The notes under the pieces are model-generated. The model saw only the letters and a program-made list of their open reading frames with translations. It was not told where the DNA came from and did no database searches. Of a stretch of 53,671 nucleotides of DNA, positions 1 to 7,410 are shown one piece after another (within the stretch, counting starts at the first letter, position 1; every line of letters starts with the position of its first letter). The DNA is taken from assembly GCA_004557655.1 (NCBI GenBank), contig SFGJ01000009.1, positions 1-53,671 on the forward strand, in the 5' to 3' direction. This stretch comes from Clostridiales bacterium. Lineage in GTDB: Bacteria; Bacillota; Clostridia; Oscillospirales; Oscillospiraceae. Both the position numbers and the translations under genes were made by a program.

Positions 1-89
1 TCGCACTTTTCAGTGCTCCCGTCTGGTGCTTTTCGTTTCGTTCGTTGTTTAATTTACAAGGTACACGCCCCGCTTGCGGAACATTTGTT

Positions 90-118
90 ATTATACTGCC
101 CACTTCGTTCTTTGTCAA
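90..118 (-). promoter_or_regulatory. Perfect consensus sigma-A promoter firing out of the window
   Basis: On the minus strand TTGACA (118-113) and TATAAT (95-90) are separated by exactly 17 bp, a perfect match to the vegetative consensus. Transcription would start near 83 and leave the window at its left edge. The leader contains a small hairpin with a GAAA tetraloop (3-16). Perfect promoters of this kind usually drive rRNA or other stable RNA, but no such gene is visible here. Confidence 0.8.
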
Positions 119-162
119 TCCTTTTTTTTAAAGTTTTTTGCTGATTTTTCTATAACCATAAG

Positions 163-191
163 ATGACATTTTCCATCGCTTATGCTATAAT
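163..191 (+). promoter_or_regulatory. Promoter of the YhaN-like ATPase gene
   Basis: ATGACA (163-168) and TATAAT (186-191) are 17 bp apart. TG one base upstream of the -10 box makes it an extended -10 promoter. It lies about 50 bp before the ATG at 243. Confidence 0.7.
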
Positions 192-242
192 GATCACATC
201 TTATTGTAATATAGTTTTGGTAATAAAAAATACAAAGGCGGG

Positions 243-2285
243 ATGGTCTTGCGGATCCTTCAGGCGAATGCCACCTACGGAAAATTGAATCAATCGCAGC
301 TTTCACTGCACCCGGGTCTGAATGTGATCTGCGCCCCCAATGAAGGGGGCAAGTCCACCTGGTCCCGCTTTTTGCTGGCCATGTTCTACGGGCTAAACAC
401 CCGGCAGCGGGGCGACCTGGCGGACAAAAACCGTTTTCAGCCCTGGAACGGAAGTCCCATGCAGGGCAAACTCGAGCTGTCCGTGGGATCGGATCGGCTG
501 ACGCTGAGCCGCCGGACCCAGCGTGCAGACGCCCCCCTGGGCGCTTTTTCCTGCACCTATGCCGGCACGGATACTCCCGCCTCCGGCATAGACGCCCTTC
601 GCTGCGGAGAAACTCTGCTGGGGGTGCCTCAAAGTGTCTATCAGCGGTGTGCTTTCATCTCCGCAGGTAGCATGGCCATTGACGCCGACGCCGATCTGGA
701 GCGGCGCATCAATGCCCTTATTTCCACCGGAGAGGAAAAGATCTCCTTTTCTCAGGCGGAAAGCCGTCTGAAAAAGCAGCTCCACCAGCGCAAATACAAC
801 CGCTCCGGCTCCATTCCCCTGCTGGAATCCGAAATCGCCGCCCTGGCCTCCTCCCAAGCCGAAGTCCGGGCTTTGTCAGAACAGGAATCCCTCCTGCAAA
901 AGCAGCTTCGGCAGGCACAGGAGGAGCAAAACCGCCGCCGTCTGGCCCGGCAGCAGGAGTTGCAGGCAAGGATAGATAAAAAGCAGCGGCTTCTGAACTC
1001 CCTGCCGGACAGCGCGGCACTGCAGGCCATCAATGAACAATCAGGCGCCGTGCGGTCCATGGCGGAGCAGGTACAGCAATCCCGGGATGCGGCGGCCCGG
1101 CAGGAGAGGTCCATGCAGGAGCATTTACAGGAACTGTCCAAAAACCCTCTGCACCCCATGACGAGAACCGAGCTGGAGGCCCAGCTGCAGATCCAGACCA
1201 AGGCTCCGCCTCAGGTGACGCAGCTTTTGATCTCTCTGGCAATGGGCCTGTGCGGCGGCGGATTCCTGTGGTATGAGATCGGTCGGCCGCAGATTCTGTG
1301 GCTGTGCGCGGCCTGTGTAATCACAGCGCTGGCCGCCGGGAATTTCCTGCGGCTGCTTGTGACCCGCATTCGGTTGCAGCAGGTGCGCCGCCGGGAACTG
1401 CGGCGGCAGGAGGAGCTTCGGAAACTGGCCGAAAGCTACCTCCCCATGCTGGAGGAACTGGAGGAACAACGCACTCTTTTACAGCAGCGGAATCAGGCTG
1501 CCGAGGACGGCGAGCAGAGGCTGCGGGCCGCGCTTTCTTCCCTGCTGGCACTGGTTCAAAAATGGGACGCAAGCGCACATACAGCCACAGACATTCGTCA
1601 CTTTGTGCAGCAAGCTTCCCGGCAGCGCGAAACCCTGGCAGAGGAGCTCCGGCAGGCGCAGGCCGAGCTTTTGCAGGCGCAGATGCCCGGCGCCGACGAC
1701 CTATCCACCCGGCTGCAGCAGCAGATCGCGCAGGTACAGGGGCGGTTGGCGGCTCTGGGCGGCACGGAGGAAGCAGAGCGGCAAATCGCTCACAAGCGGG
1801 CACAGCTGTGGCAGCAGCAGGCGGAATATGACGCCCTGACCGCCGCTCTGGATGCCCTGCGCAACGCCAATACCACCCTGCAAAACCGTTTTTCCCCGGA
1901 GCTGGGGCGCCGGACGGCGGAGATTTTTTCCGATATGACGGGCAGCGACTGGACCCATATCCTGCTGGACCGGGAGTTCCATCTTTCCGCCGAATCCAGC
2001 AGCGATCCCACCCGCCGCAGCGTACAGGTTTTGTCAAGCGGCACCGCCGATCAGTTGTATCTGGCCACACGGCTTGCTATCTGCGAGATGGTGCTGCCGG
2101 CAGAGCAAAATCCCCCGCTGATCCTGGACGATGCCCTGTTGGCCTTCGACGACGAGCGCCTGCACAAGACGCTGGACTATCTGGCACAGCTTGGCAAGCA
2201 GCGGCAGATCCTGCTCTTTACCTGCCAAAGCCGGGAGGCCAACTATCTGACAGGCCATGACGGCGTGCGGATCGTTCGCCTGTAA
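243..2285 (+). CDS. SMC/RecN-like ATPase, YhaN family
   Basis: The 680-residue protein has an ABC-type ATPase split by coiled coils, as in SbcC, RecN and YhaN. The Walker A motif (EGGKST) is near residue 36. The signature-like segment (LSSGTADQ) and the Walker B segment (LILDDALLAFDD) are near the C-terminus. Long Gln/Arg/Glu-rich coiled-coil stretches flank a central hydrophobic pair of segments at about residues 330-375, so it is probably membrane-anchored as in Bacillus YhaN. YhaN-type proteins usually pair with a calcineurin-like nuclease (YhaO). No such partner precedes it here, because the gene has its own promoter and follows a divergent leader. It is probably involved in DNA repair or end processing; this is inferred from the family. 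The ATG at 243 is supported by the promoter position, although the ribosome binding site (AAAGGCGG) is modest. Confidence 0.75.
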   Translation: MVLRILQANATYGKLNQSQLSLHPGLNVICAPNEGGKSTWSRFLLAMFYGLNTRQRGDLADKNRFQPWNGSPMQGKLELSVGSDRLTLSRRTQRADAPLGAFSCTYAGTDTPASGIDALRCGETLLGVPQSVYQRCAFISAGSMAIDADADLERRINALISTGEEKISFSQAESRLKKQLHQRKYNRSGSIPLLESEIAALASSQAEVRALSEQESLLQKQLRQAQEEQNRRRLARQQELQARIDKKQRLLNSLPDSAALQAINEQSGAVRSMAEQVQQSRDAAARQERSMQEHLQELSKNPLHPMTRTELEAQLQIQTKAPPQVTQLLISLAMGLCGGGFLWYEIGRPQILWLCAACVITALAAGNFLRLLVTRIRLQQVRRRELRRQEELRKLAESYLPMLEELEEQRTLLQQRNQAAEDGEQRLRAALSSLLALVQKWDASAHTATDIRHFVQQASRQRETLAEELRQAQAELLQAQMPGADDLSTRLQQQIAQVQGRLAALGGTEEAERQIAHKRAQLWQQQAEYDALTAALDALRNANTTLQNRFSPELGRRTAEIFSDMTGSDWTHILLDREFHLSAESSSDPTRRSVQVLSSGTADQLYLATRLAICEMVLPAEQNPPLILDDALLAFDDERLHKTLDYLAQLGKQRQILLFTCQSREANYLTGHDGVRIVRL

Positions 2286-2369
2286 GGTATAGTTTCTCTT
2301 ATCCCCGCACATTTTGAAAGAGGGCTCTTTATACTGGACAAAGTGCCCTTTTGGTGCTATACCATTGTT

Positions 2370-2375
2370 ATAATT
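2370..2375 (+). promoter_or_regulatory. -10 box candidate for the Mrp/NBP35 gene
   Basis: TATAAT at 2370-2375 is followed directly by TATATT (2376-2381). A weak TTGGTG lies 18 bp before the second box. The downstream gene begins at 2414 with AAAGGAG ahead of it. The -35 element is uncertain. Confidence 0.4.
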
Positions 2376-2413
2376 ATATTGACCCATAAATCACAGCAAA
2401 GGAGCAACGAAAA

Positions 2414-3238
2414 ATGAGTGAATGCACACATGACTGCAGCACCTGCGGTCAGTCTTGCGGCGAGCGCACGGAGGGTTCTCCCTTTCAGATCAAGCCCCTT
2501 CACGAGGGCTGCCGGGTAGGCAAGGTATACGGCGTGGTGTCCGGCAAGGGCGGCGTGGGCAAGTCCATGGTCACCAGCCAGCTTGCCGTGACCATGCAGC
2601 GCAAGGGCTACCGCACCGCCGTGCTGGACGCCGACATTACCGGTCCCTCGATCCCCAAGGCTTTTGGCATCCATGGCCGGGCCGTGGGCACAGAGAATGC
2701 CATTGTCCCCGTACAGACCCGCACCGGTATCCAGCTAATGAGCGTGAATCTGCTGCTGGACAACGAGACGGACCCCGTCATCTGGCGCGGCCCGGTCATC
2801 GGCGGCGTGGTGCAGCAGTTCTGGACGGATGTGCTGTGGCAGGACGTGGATTATATGTTCGTGGATATGCCTCCCGGCACAGGCGACGTGGCGCTGAATG
2901 TGTTCCAGTCCCTGCCGGTGGACGGGCTGATCATCGTCACCAGTCCCCAGGAGCTGGTGAGCATGGTAGTGGAAAAGGCCGTGAAGATGGCCCAGATGAT
3001 GAATATTCCCGTGGTGGGTCTGGTGGAAAATATGAGCTATCTCCCCTGCCCCGACTGCGGCAGGAAGATTTATCTCTTCGGCCAGGGCAAGACCGACGAG
3101 GCCGCCGCCCGGTATAACCTGCCGGTCCTGGCTAAAATGCCCCTGGATCCCACCCTGGCGGAGCTGGTAGACGCCGGGGAAATTGAGAATTTCCAGGGTC
3201 ACTGGCTGGACGCCGTGGCGGAGAAGCTCGCGGAGTAA
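2414..3238 (+). CDS. Mrp/NBP35-type P-loop ATPase, Fe-S cluster carrier
   Basis: This 274-residue deviant Walker P-loop ATPase belongs to the Mrp/ApbC/NBP35 family, which carries and inserts [4Fe-4S] clusters in the cytoplasm. The P-loop GKGGVGKS sits near residues 44-51, with the switch segment PPGTGDV near 155. A CPDC motif near residue 215 is the CxxC that bridges a cluster between subunits. Four cysteines at positions 4, 8, 11 and 15 form an N-terminal motif like that of NBP35, so it is closer to NBP35 than to plain ApbC. The gene stands alone between a divergent-length spacer and a strong hairpin. An Fe-S carrier fits a genome this rich in Fe-S enzymes. Confidence 0.9.
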   Translation: MSECTHDCSTCGQSCGERTEGSPFQIKPLHEGCRVGKVYGVVSGKGGVGKSMVTSQLAVTMQRKGYRTAVLDADITGPSIPKAFGIHGRAVGTENAIVPVQTRTGIQLMSVNLLLDNETDPVIWRGPVIGGVVQQFWTDVLWQDVDYMFVDMPPGTGDVALNVFQSLPVDGLIIVTSPQELVSMVVEKAVKMAQMMNIPVVGLVENMSYLPCPDCGRKIYLFGQGKTDEAAARYNLPVLAKMPLDPTLAELVDAGEIENFQGHWLDAVAEKLAE

Positions 3239-3244
3239 ACATTT

Positions 3245-3284
3245 TAATCAGCAGGGCGGCTCGCACGAGCCGCCCTGCTGATTA
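3245..3284 (+). terminator. Hairpin after the Mrp/NBP35 gene
   Basis: Two 19-nt perfectly complementary arms (3245-3263 and 3266-3284) meet almost without a loop. Seven bases separate it from the stop codon at 3238. There is no good T-tract on either side, so it may act as a weak terminator or 3' stabiliser. Confidence 0.65.
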
Positions 3285-3350
3285 TCTATTCGCAATTAGG
3301 CTTTCCGTTTTTCAGTTTCCGCTTTCTTTCCACCGGCGAGGGCAAAAACA

Positions 3351-3374
3351 AGGGAGAGGATCTCTCCTCTCCCT
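3351..3374 (-). terminator. Terminator of the rubrerythrin-DUF4177 operon
   Basis: The arms AGGGAGAGGA and TCCTCTCCCT enclose a TCTC loop. On the minus strand a TGTTTTTG tract follows. It lies 35 bp beyond the DUF4177 stop codon. Confidence 0.75.
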
Positions 3375-3409
3375 GTTCATTCACTTATTGTATCCAAGAA
3401 ATCCGTCTC

Positions 3410-3604
3410 TTAGGCGTCGATCTCAAAAATCAGGTCAACCTCTTCCATAACGCCGGAGAGCATATTGCTGGTTTTCTTGGGAAACCAGCCCACATAACGA
3501 TACCCCTTGGCGGCGTACGCATTGATGACCTCACGATAGTCCTGCAACTTGCTGCTCATCAGCCCGGTATGGGTCTTCAGAGAAACATATTCGTACTTTT
3601 TCAT
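3410..3604 (-). CDS. DUF4177-family small protein
   Basis: The 64-residue protein begins MKKYEYVSLKT and contains the pattern YREVINAYAAKGYRYVGWFP typical of DUF4177: a beta strand, an amphipathic helix and a second strand. No function is established for this family. The gene follows rubrerythrin by 17 bp and shares its terminator, so the two are probably co-transcribed. A peroxide-stress link is inferred from that neighbour only. Confidence 0.75.
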   Translation of the reverse strand: MKKYEYVSLKTHTGLMSSKLQDYREVINAYAAKGYRYVGWFPKKTSNMLSGVMEEVDLIFEIDA

Positions 3605-3621
3605 GAGAACAATCCCTGTGT

Positions 3622-4191
3622 TTACTTGTTGAAGTAGTGCTTCAGCAGGCCCTCAAAAGCCTTGCCGTGACGGGCCTCGTCGCGGGCCATCTCATGGACG
3701 GTATCGTGGATGGCGTCCAGGTTGTACTTCTTAGCCAGCTTGGCCAGCTCGAACTTGCCGGCGGTAGCACCGTTCTCGGCGTCCACGCGCATGGCCAGAT
3801 TCTTCTCCGTAGAGTCGGTGAGCACCTCGCCCAGCAGCTCAGCGAACTTGGCGGCGTGCTCGGCCTCCTCCAGGCCGGCCTTCTCCCAGTACATGCCGAT
3901 CTCGGGGTAACCCTCACGGTGAGCCACACGGGCCATGGCCAGATACATACCCACTTCGCAGCACTCGCCCTCAAAGTTGGCGCGCAGACCGTCGATGATC
4001 TCCTTCTGCACTTCCTCAGGAACATCGTTGCCGAAGGACTTGCCTACGCCCACCACATGCTCAGCGGCCCAGGATCTCTCTTCCTTCTGCTCGATGAACT
4101 TATCGGCACCCACATGGCACACGGGGCACTCAGAGGGGGGCACATCGCCCTCATGCACATAACCGCAAACAGAACATACCCATTTCTTCAT
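3622..4191 (-). CDS. Reverse rubrerythrin (rubredoxin domain first)
   Basis: The 189-residue protein has an N-terminal rubredoxin-type Fe site made from CSVCGYVH and CPVCHVG (about residues 6-26). A four-helix ferritin-like diiron domain follows, with the carboxylate motifs ECCE near 75, EEAEH near 110 and DEARHGK near 175. This swapped order defines reverse rubrerythrins, which act as NADH-dependent peroxidases in Clostridia and detoxify peroxide in the cytoplasm. AAGGAGG lies just before the ATG. A DUF4177 gene follows in the same transcript. The 5' region carries an inverted repeat that may be regulatory. Confidence 0.92.
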   Translation of the reverse strand: MKKWVCSVCGYVHEGDVPPSECPVCHVGADKFIEQKEERSWAAEHVVGVGKSFGNDVPEEVQKEIIDGLRANFEGECCEVGMYLAMARVAHREGYPEIGMYWEKAGLEEAEHAAKFAELLGEVLTDSTEKNLAMRVDAENGATAGKFELAKLAKKYNLDAIHDTVHEMARDEARHGKAFEGLLKHYFNK

Positions 4192-4218
4192 TGTAAAGTT
4201 CCTCCTTTATATTTTCTG

Positions 4219-4248
4219 GATCACAGTCCGATTTCACTTGCTGTGATC
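4219..4248. promoter_or_regulatory. Inverted repeat in the rubrerythrin 5' region
   Basis: GATCACAG (4219-4226) and CTGTGATC (4241-4248) are perfect 8-bp arms 14 bp apart. They lie between a minus-strand TATACT with upstream TGG (4256-4251) and the rubrerythrin start codon. The repeat could be an operator or a 5' UTR stem. It does not match the PerR consensus that I know. Confidence 0.5.
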
Positions 4249-4313
4249 AGAGTATACCACAGAGTGTTGTTTTTCAGCAGTTGCTTTTGCAACTTTTGGA
4301 GATTTTTTAAAAG

Positions 4314-4340
4314 TGCAGCCCGCCTGTCCGGCAGGCTGCA
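4314..4340 (-). terminator. Terminator of the EF-G-like gene
   Basis: TGCAGCC (4314-4320) and GGCTGCA (4334-4340) form a stem that extends inward by four further pairs. On the minus strand CTTTTAAAAAA follows. It lies 14 bp past the stop codon of the EF-G paralogue. Confidence 0.75.
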
Positions 4341-4353
4341 TATATTATTTGAC

Positions 4354-6405
4354 TTATTCCGCCTCTGCCATGGCCTTGGCCTCGGCAATGGCCTTCTCCT
4401 GTGCGGCCGCAGGGCAATCCTCGTAGCGGACGAAGGAAAACACGAAAGTGCCTCTGGACTGCGTCATAGAGCGCAGGTCAATGGCGTAAGACATCATCTC
4501 CGCCATAGGCACCTCGGCCTCCAGCACGGTCTCGCCGTCGCCGGTGGGGTTCATGCCCATGACGCGGCCCCGGCGCTTATTCAGATCTCCCATGACATCG
4601 CCCACGTAGTTATCGGGCACGGTGACCTTCAGCTCGCCGATGGGCTCCATCAGCACGGGCTTGGCCTCGGGCAGAGCATCCTTGAATGCCAAGCCGGCGG
4701 CCAACTGGAAGGCGATATCGGAGGAGTCGACAGGGTGGTAAGAACCGTCGGTCAAAGTGGCCTTCAGGAACACCACGGGGTAGCCCGCCAAAACGCCGGT
4801 GAGGCAGCACTTGCGCAGGCCCTTTTCCACGGCGGGGAAGTAGTTCTTCGGCACGGAGCCGCCGAACACGGCCTCCTCAAAGATCATATCCTCCTGCTCA
4901 TTCTGGGGCTCAAAGGTGATGACCACATCGCCGAACTGGCCGCTGCCGCCGGTCTGTTTCTTATAGCGGCCGCGCTTTTCGACCTTGGAGCGGATCTTTT
5001 CGCGGTATGCAACGCGGGGAGCCGACAGCTCGGTCTCCACGCCGAAGCGGCTCTTGAGCTTGGAGCACAGGACATCGATCTGAATGTCTCCGGTGCCGGA
5101 GATGACGGTCTGGTGGGTCTCGGCGTTGTTGGAGACATGGAAGGTGGGATCCTCCTCGTTGAGCTTGTTGAGGCCGGTGCCCATCTTCTCCACTTCCTGC
5201 TTGACCTTGGGAGAAATGGCTCTCTCATAGCAGGGAGCGGGATACTCGATGCTCTCCAGCACCACGGTGCTCTTGGCATCGCACAGGGTATTGCCGGTCT
5301 TCACGCGGTCCATCTTGCCGATGGCGCCGATGTCGCCGCAGCAGATCTCCTTGATCTCCTCGCCCTTCTTTCCCTTCATGCTGTACAGCCGGCCCAGCTT
5401 CTCGGTGTTGCCGGTGGCGGGGTTGTACAGGGACATATCACTGGTAACCTTGCCGCGCACGACCTTGATCATGGAGAACTTGCCGTACTGGTCGGAAATG
5501 GTCTTAAAGACGATGGCGGCGGTGGGGCCGTTGGGATCAAAGGCCACCTCCACATCGTTGCCGGCCTCGTCCTTGGCCTTTTCAGCGGGCATATCGGTGG
5601 CCACAGGCACCAGATCCACGATGGTCTTCATGAGCATATCCACACCAAGGCCGGTAACGGCGGAGCCGCACAGCACGGGGCACACGCTGCCGTCACGCAC
5701 GCCGATCTTCAGGCCCTTGGCCATGTCGGCTGCGGACAGCTCCATGGACTCGAAGAATTTCTCCATCAGCTCCTCGTCGGCACCGGCAGCGGCTTCCATC
5801 AGCTCAGCACGCAGGGCCTCCACCTCGTCGGCCATGTCGCCGGGGATGGCACACTCACCCTTGGCGTCATACGCCTTGTTGTGCAGCAGGTCCACGATAA
5901 CGGTGACGGCCTTGTTGGCGTCAGCCTTGGTAGCCACGATGGGGGCGATGGCGGTACCGAACTTGGCCTTGACGGCGTCCACGCAGGAGGCGTAGTCGGC
6001 GTTGGCTTCCTCCACACGGTTGATGAACATCATGCGGGGCTTCTTGCCCAGCATCTTCCATGTACGCTCCATACCCACGGACAGACCATCCTTGGCGTTT
6101 CCAACGATGACGGCACACTCAGCGGCGCGGATGGCGCACAGCGCCTCGCCGGAGAAGTCAAAGTTGCCGGGAGCGTCCATGACATTGATCTTGACATTGT
6201 TATACTTCACGGGAGCGAAAGCCAGAGAAATGGAAATCTGGCGCTTGATCTCCTCGGCGTCATAGTCGCAGATGGTGTTGCCGTCCACGGTCTTGCCGAA
6301 ACGGTCGGTACCCTTGGTCATAAAGAGCATCTGCTCGGCCAAAGTGGTCTTTCCGGAACCGCCGTGACCCAACAGGCAAATATTGCGAATTTCATTGGCA
6401 CTCAT
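4354..6405 (-). CDS. EF-G-like translational GTPase paralogue
   Basis: This 683-residue protein has the five-domain layout and length of elongation factor G. Its G-boxes depart from canonical EF-G: the P-loop is GHGGSGKTT instead of AHVDAGKTT, the G3 motif is DAPGNFDF instead of DTPGHVDF, and the G4 position reads NRVE where NKMD is expected. The His of DxPGH, which activates water in translational GTPases, is therefore Asn. Such EF-G-like paralogues (COG0480) occur next to a normal fusA in many Firmicutes and Actinobacteria; their role is unclear. The gene is monocistronic, with its own consensus promoter and terminator, so it is not in a str operon. AAGGGAG precedes the ATG. Confidence 0.88.
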   Translation of the reverse strand: MSANEIRNICLLGHGGSGKTTLAEQMLFMTKGTDRFGKTVDGNTICDYDAEEIKRQISISLAFAPVKYNNVKINVMDAPGNFDFSGEALCAIRAAECAVIVGNAKDGLSVGMERTWKMLGKKPRMMFINRVEEANADYASCVDAVKAKFGTAIAPIVATKADANKAVTVIVDLLHNKAYDAKGECAIPGDMADEVEALRAELMEAAAGADEELMEKFFESMELSAADMAKGLKIGVRDGSVCPVLCGSAVTGLGVDMLMKTIVDLVPVATDMPAEKAKDEAGNDVEVAFDPNGPTAAIVFKTISDQYGKFSMIKVVRGKVTSDMSLYNPATGNTEKLGRLYSMKGKKGEEIKEICCGDIGAIGKMDRVKTGNTLCDAKSTVVLESIEYPAPCYERAISPKVKQEVEKMGTGLNKLNEEDPTFHVSNNAETHQTVISGTGDIQIDVLCSKLKSRFGVETELSAPRVAYREKIRSKVEKRGRYKKQTGGSGQFGDVVITFEPQNEQEDMIFEEAVFGGSVPKNYFPAVEKGLRKCCLTGVLAGYPVVFLKATLTDGSYHPVDSSDIAFQLAAGLAFKDALPEAKPVLMEPIGELKVTVPDNYVGDVMGDLNKRRGRVMGMNPTGDGETVLEAEVPMAEMMSYAIDLRSMTQSRGTFVFSFVRYEDCPAAAQEKAIAEAKAMAEAE

Positions 6406-6434
6406 AGTTTAGTAACTCCCTTCATTTTTGGAAA

Positions 6435-6452
6435 ATGTGCGCAGACGCACAT
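6435..6452 (-). other. 5' UTR hairpin of the EF-G-like mRNA
   Basis: ATGTGCG and CGCACAT form a 7-bp stem with a four-base loop between the promoter and the ribosome binding site of the EF-G-like gene. Its function is unknown. Confidence 0.5.
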
Positions 6453-6468
6453 ATCACTCAATAAAGGA

Positions 6469-6497
6469 ATTATATAATATTTTTCAAGGGTTGACAA
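6469..6497 (-). promoter_or_regulatory. Promoter of the EF-G-like gene
   Basis: On the minus strand TTGTCA (6497-6492) and TATAAT (6474-6469) are 17 bp apart, giving a strong vegetative promoter about 65 bp upstream of the start codon. Confidence 0.85.
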
Positions 6498-6590
6498 ATA
6501 CAATTTTCTGCCCGTTTTTTGTGAAAAGTGCCAGTTTTTGCTTTGTTTTTCGGTTAATTCGACCCAAACATCGGGGCAATGCTTCTTTTT

Positions 6591-7028
6591 TTATCCCACC
6601 ATCCACAAAATCAGGCCGTACAGGGCGCTGGCCACGGTGCCGAACACGATCACCGGCCCCGCCACCAGGAACATTTTCGCCGCCATACCTGTCACAAAGC
6701 CCTCCGCCTTGAAGTCGATGGCCGGGGACACCACGGCGTTGGCAAAGCCGGTAATGGGCACCAGAGTGCCGGCTCCGCCGAACCGGGCGATGCGGTGATA
6801 GAGATTCAGGCCCGTCAGCAAAGCCGACAGGAACACCAGGCTGACGGAGGTAGCCGTGGCGGCATCCTCCTGCTCGAGTCCCGCCGCCGTATAGCCGTTC
6901 TGAATAAGCTGACCCAGCACACAGATAAGCCCTCCGATAAGAAACGCCAGAGCCAGATCCTTACCCAGAGGCGACTTTTTCTGCTTTTGCTGCACATACT
7001 GCTGATACTTCTGCGGAGTCGTTTCCAT
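6591..7028 (-). CDS. spoVAC: Stage V sporulation protein AC (SpoVAC)
   Basis: The 145-residue membrane protein has the SpoVAC pattern: a charged start (METTPQKYQQYV), then hydrophobic segments at about 22-42, 55-72, 80-100 and 110-142, including the conserved stretch GGAGTLVPITGFANA. SpoVA proteins form the spore inner-membrane channel that takes up and releases calcium dipicolinate. The ATG at 7028 is chosen because AAAGGAAG precedes it; the frame is open further upstream but lacks a ribosome binding site. No spoVAD or spoVAE follows, although these normally accompany spoVAC, so the other channel genes must lie elsewhere or be absent. No clear sigma-G promoter was recognised. Confidence 0.9.
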   Translation of the reverse strand: METTPQKYQQYVQQKQKKSPLGKDLALAFLIGGLICVLGQLIQNGYTAAGLEQEDAATATSVSLVFLSALLTGLNLYHRIARFGGAGTLVPITGFANAVVSPAIDFKAEGFVTGMAAKMFLVAGPVIVFGTVASALYGLILWMVG

Positions 7029-7086
7029 AGACCACACTTCCTTTCGCAGGTAGTCTTTCCACGGATAAAGAAAATATGCGTTTTTC

Positions 7087-7115
7087 TTGCCAAACTCCCG
7101 GAAAAACGGTATACT
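7087..7115 (+). promoter_or_regulatory. Promoter of the ferredoxin-hemW pair
   Basis: TTGCCA (7087-7092) and TATACT (7110-7115) are 17 bp apart. The start codon of the ferredoxin-like gene is about 60 bp downstream. Confidence 0.75.
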
Positions 7116-7173
7116 CAGTAGAGTAAACTCGGACGGAACCATCGTCCTTTTTTATGAAAAGGTGGTTGATGCA

Positions 7174-7407
7174 ATGGCTGTTATGATCCATCCCTTTGGT
7201 CCCAAGCCTCATGCTCTGGCAGAAATAAACCCCGTGAACTGCACGGGTTGCGGCATCTGCGCCATGTGGTGCGTCATGCGCTGCATCGACCAGCAGCCCG
7301 ACGGGATCTACAAAGTCCGCAGCGAGGACTGCATCGGCTGCCGTTCCTGCAAGGTGAACTGCCCCAGCGAGGCCGTCACCATGCTGCCGCCGAGGCGCGA
7401 GGTGTGA
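7174..7407 (+). CDS. Small 2[4Fe-4S] ferredoxin-like protein
   Basis: The 77-residue protein has two cysteine motifs, CTGCGICAMWC near residue 27 and CIGCRSCKVNCP near residue 52. Each fits the CxxCxxCxxxC pattern of bacterial [4Fe-4S] ferredoxins. The ATG at 7174 follows AAGGTGG; the open frame upstream of it overlaps the promoter and is unlikely to be translated. It is probably a soluble electron carrier. The start of hemW lies three bases after its stop, so the two are co-transcribed, and this ferredoxin may supply electrons to that radical SAM enzyme. That last point is inferred from position. Confidence 0.8.
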   Translation: MAVMIHPFGPKPHALAEINPVNCTGCGICAMWCVMRCIDQQPDGIYKVRSEDCIGCRSCKVNCPSEAVTMLPPRREV

Positions 7408-7410
7408 GTC

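Noticed and set aside
3637..6477. A 946-codon open frame on the plus strand, antisense to rubrerythrin and the EF-G-like gene
   Set aside because: It is a His/Leu/Gly-rich mirror of real genes in GC-rich DNA, crosses a terminator and two promoters, and has no domain.
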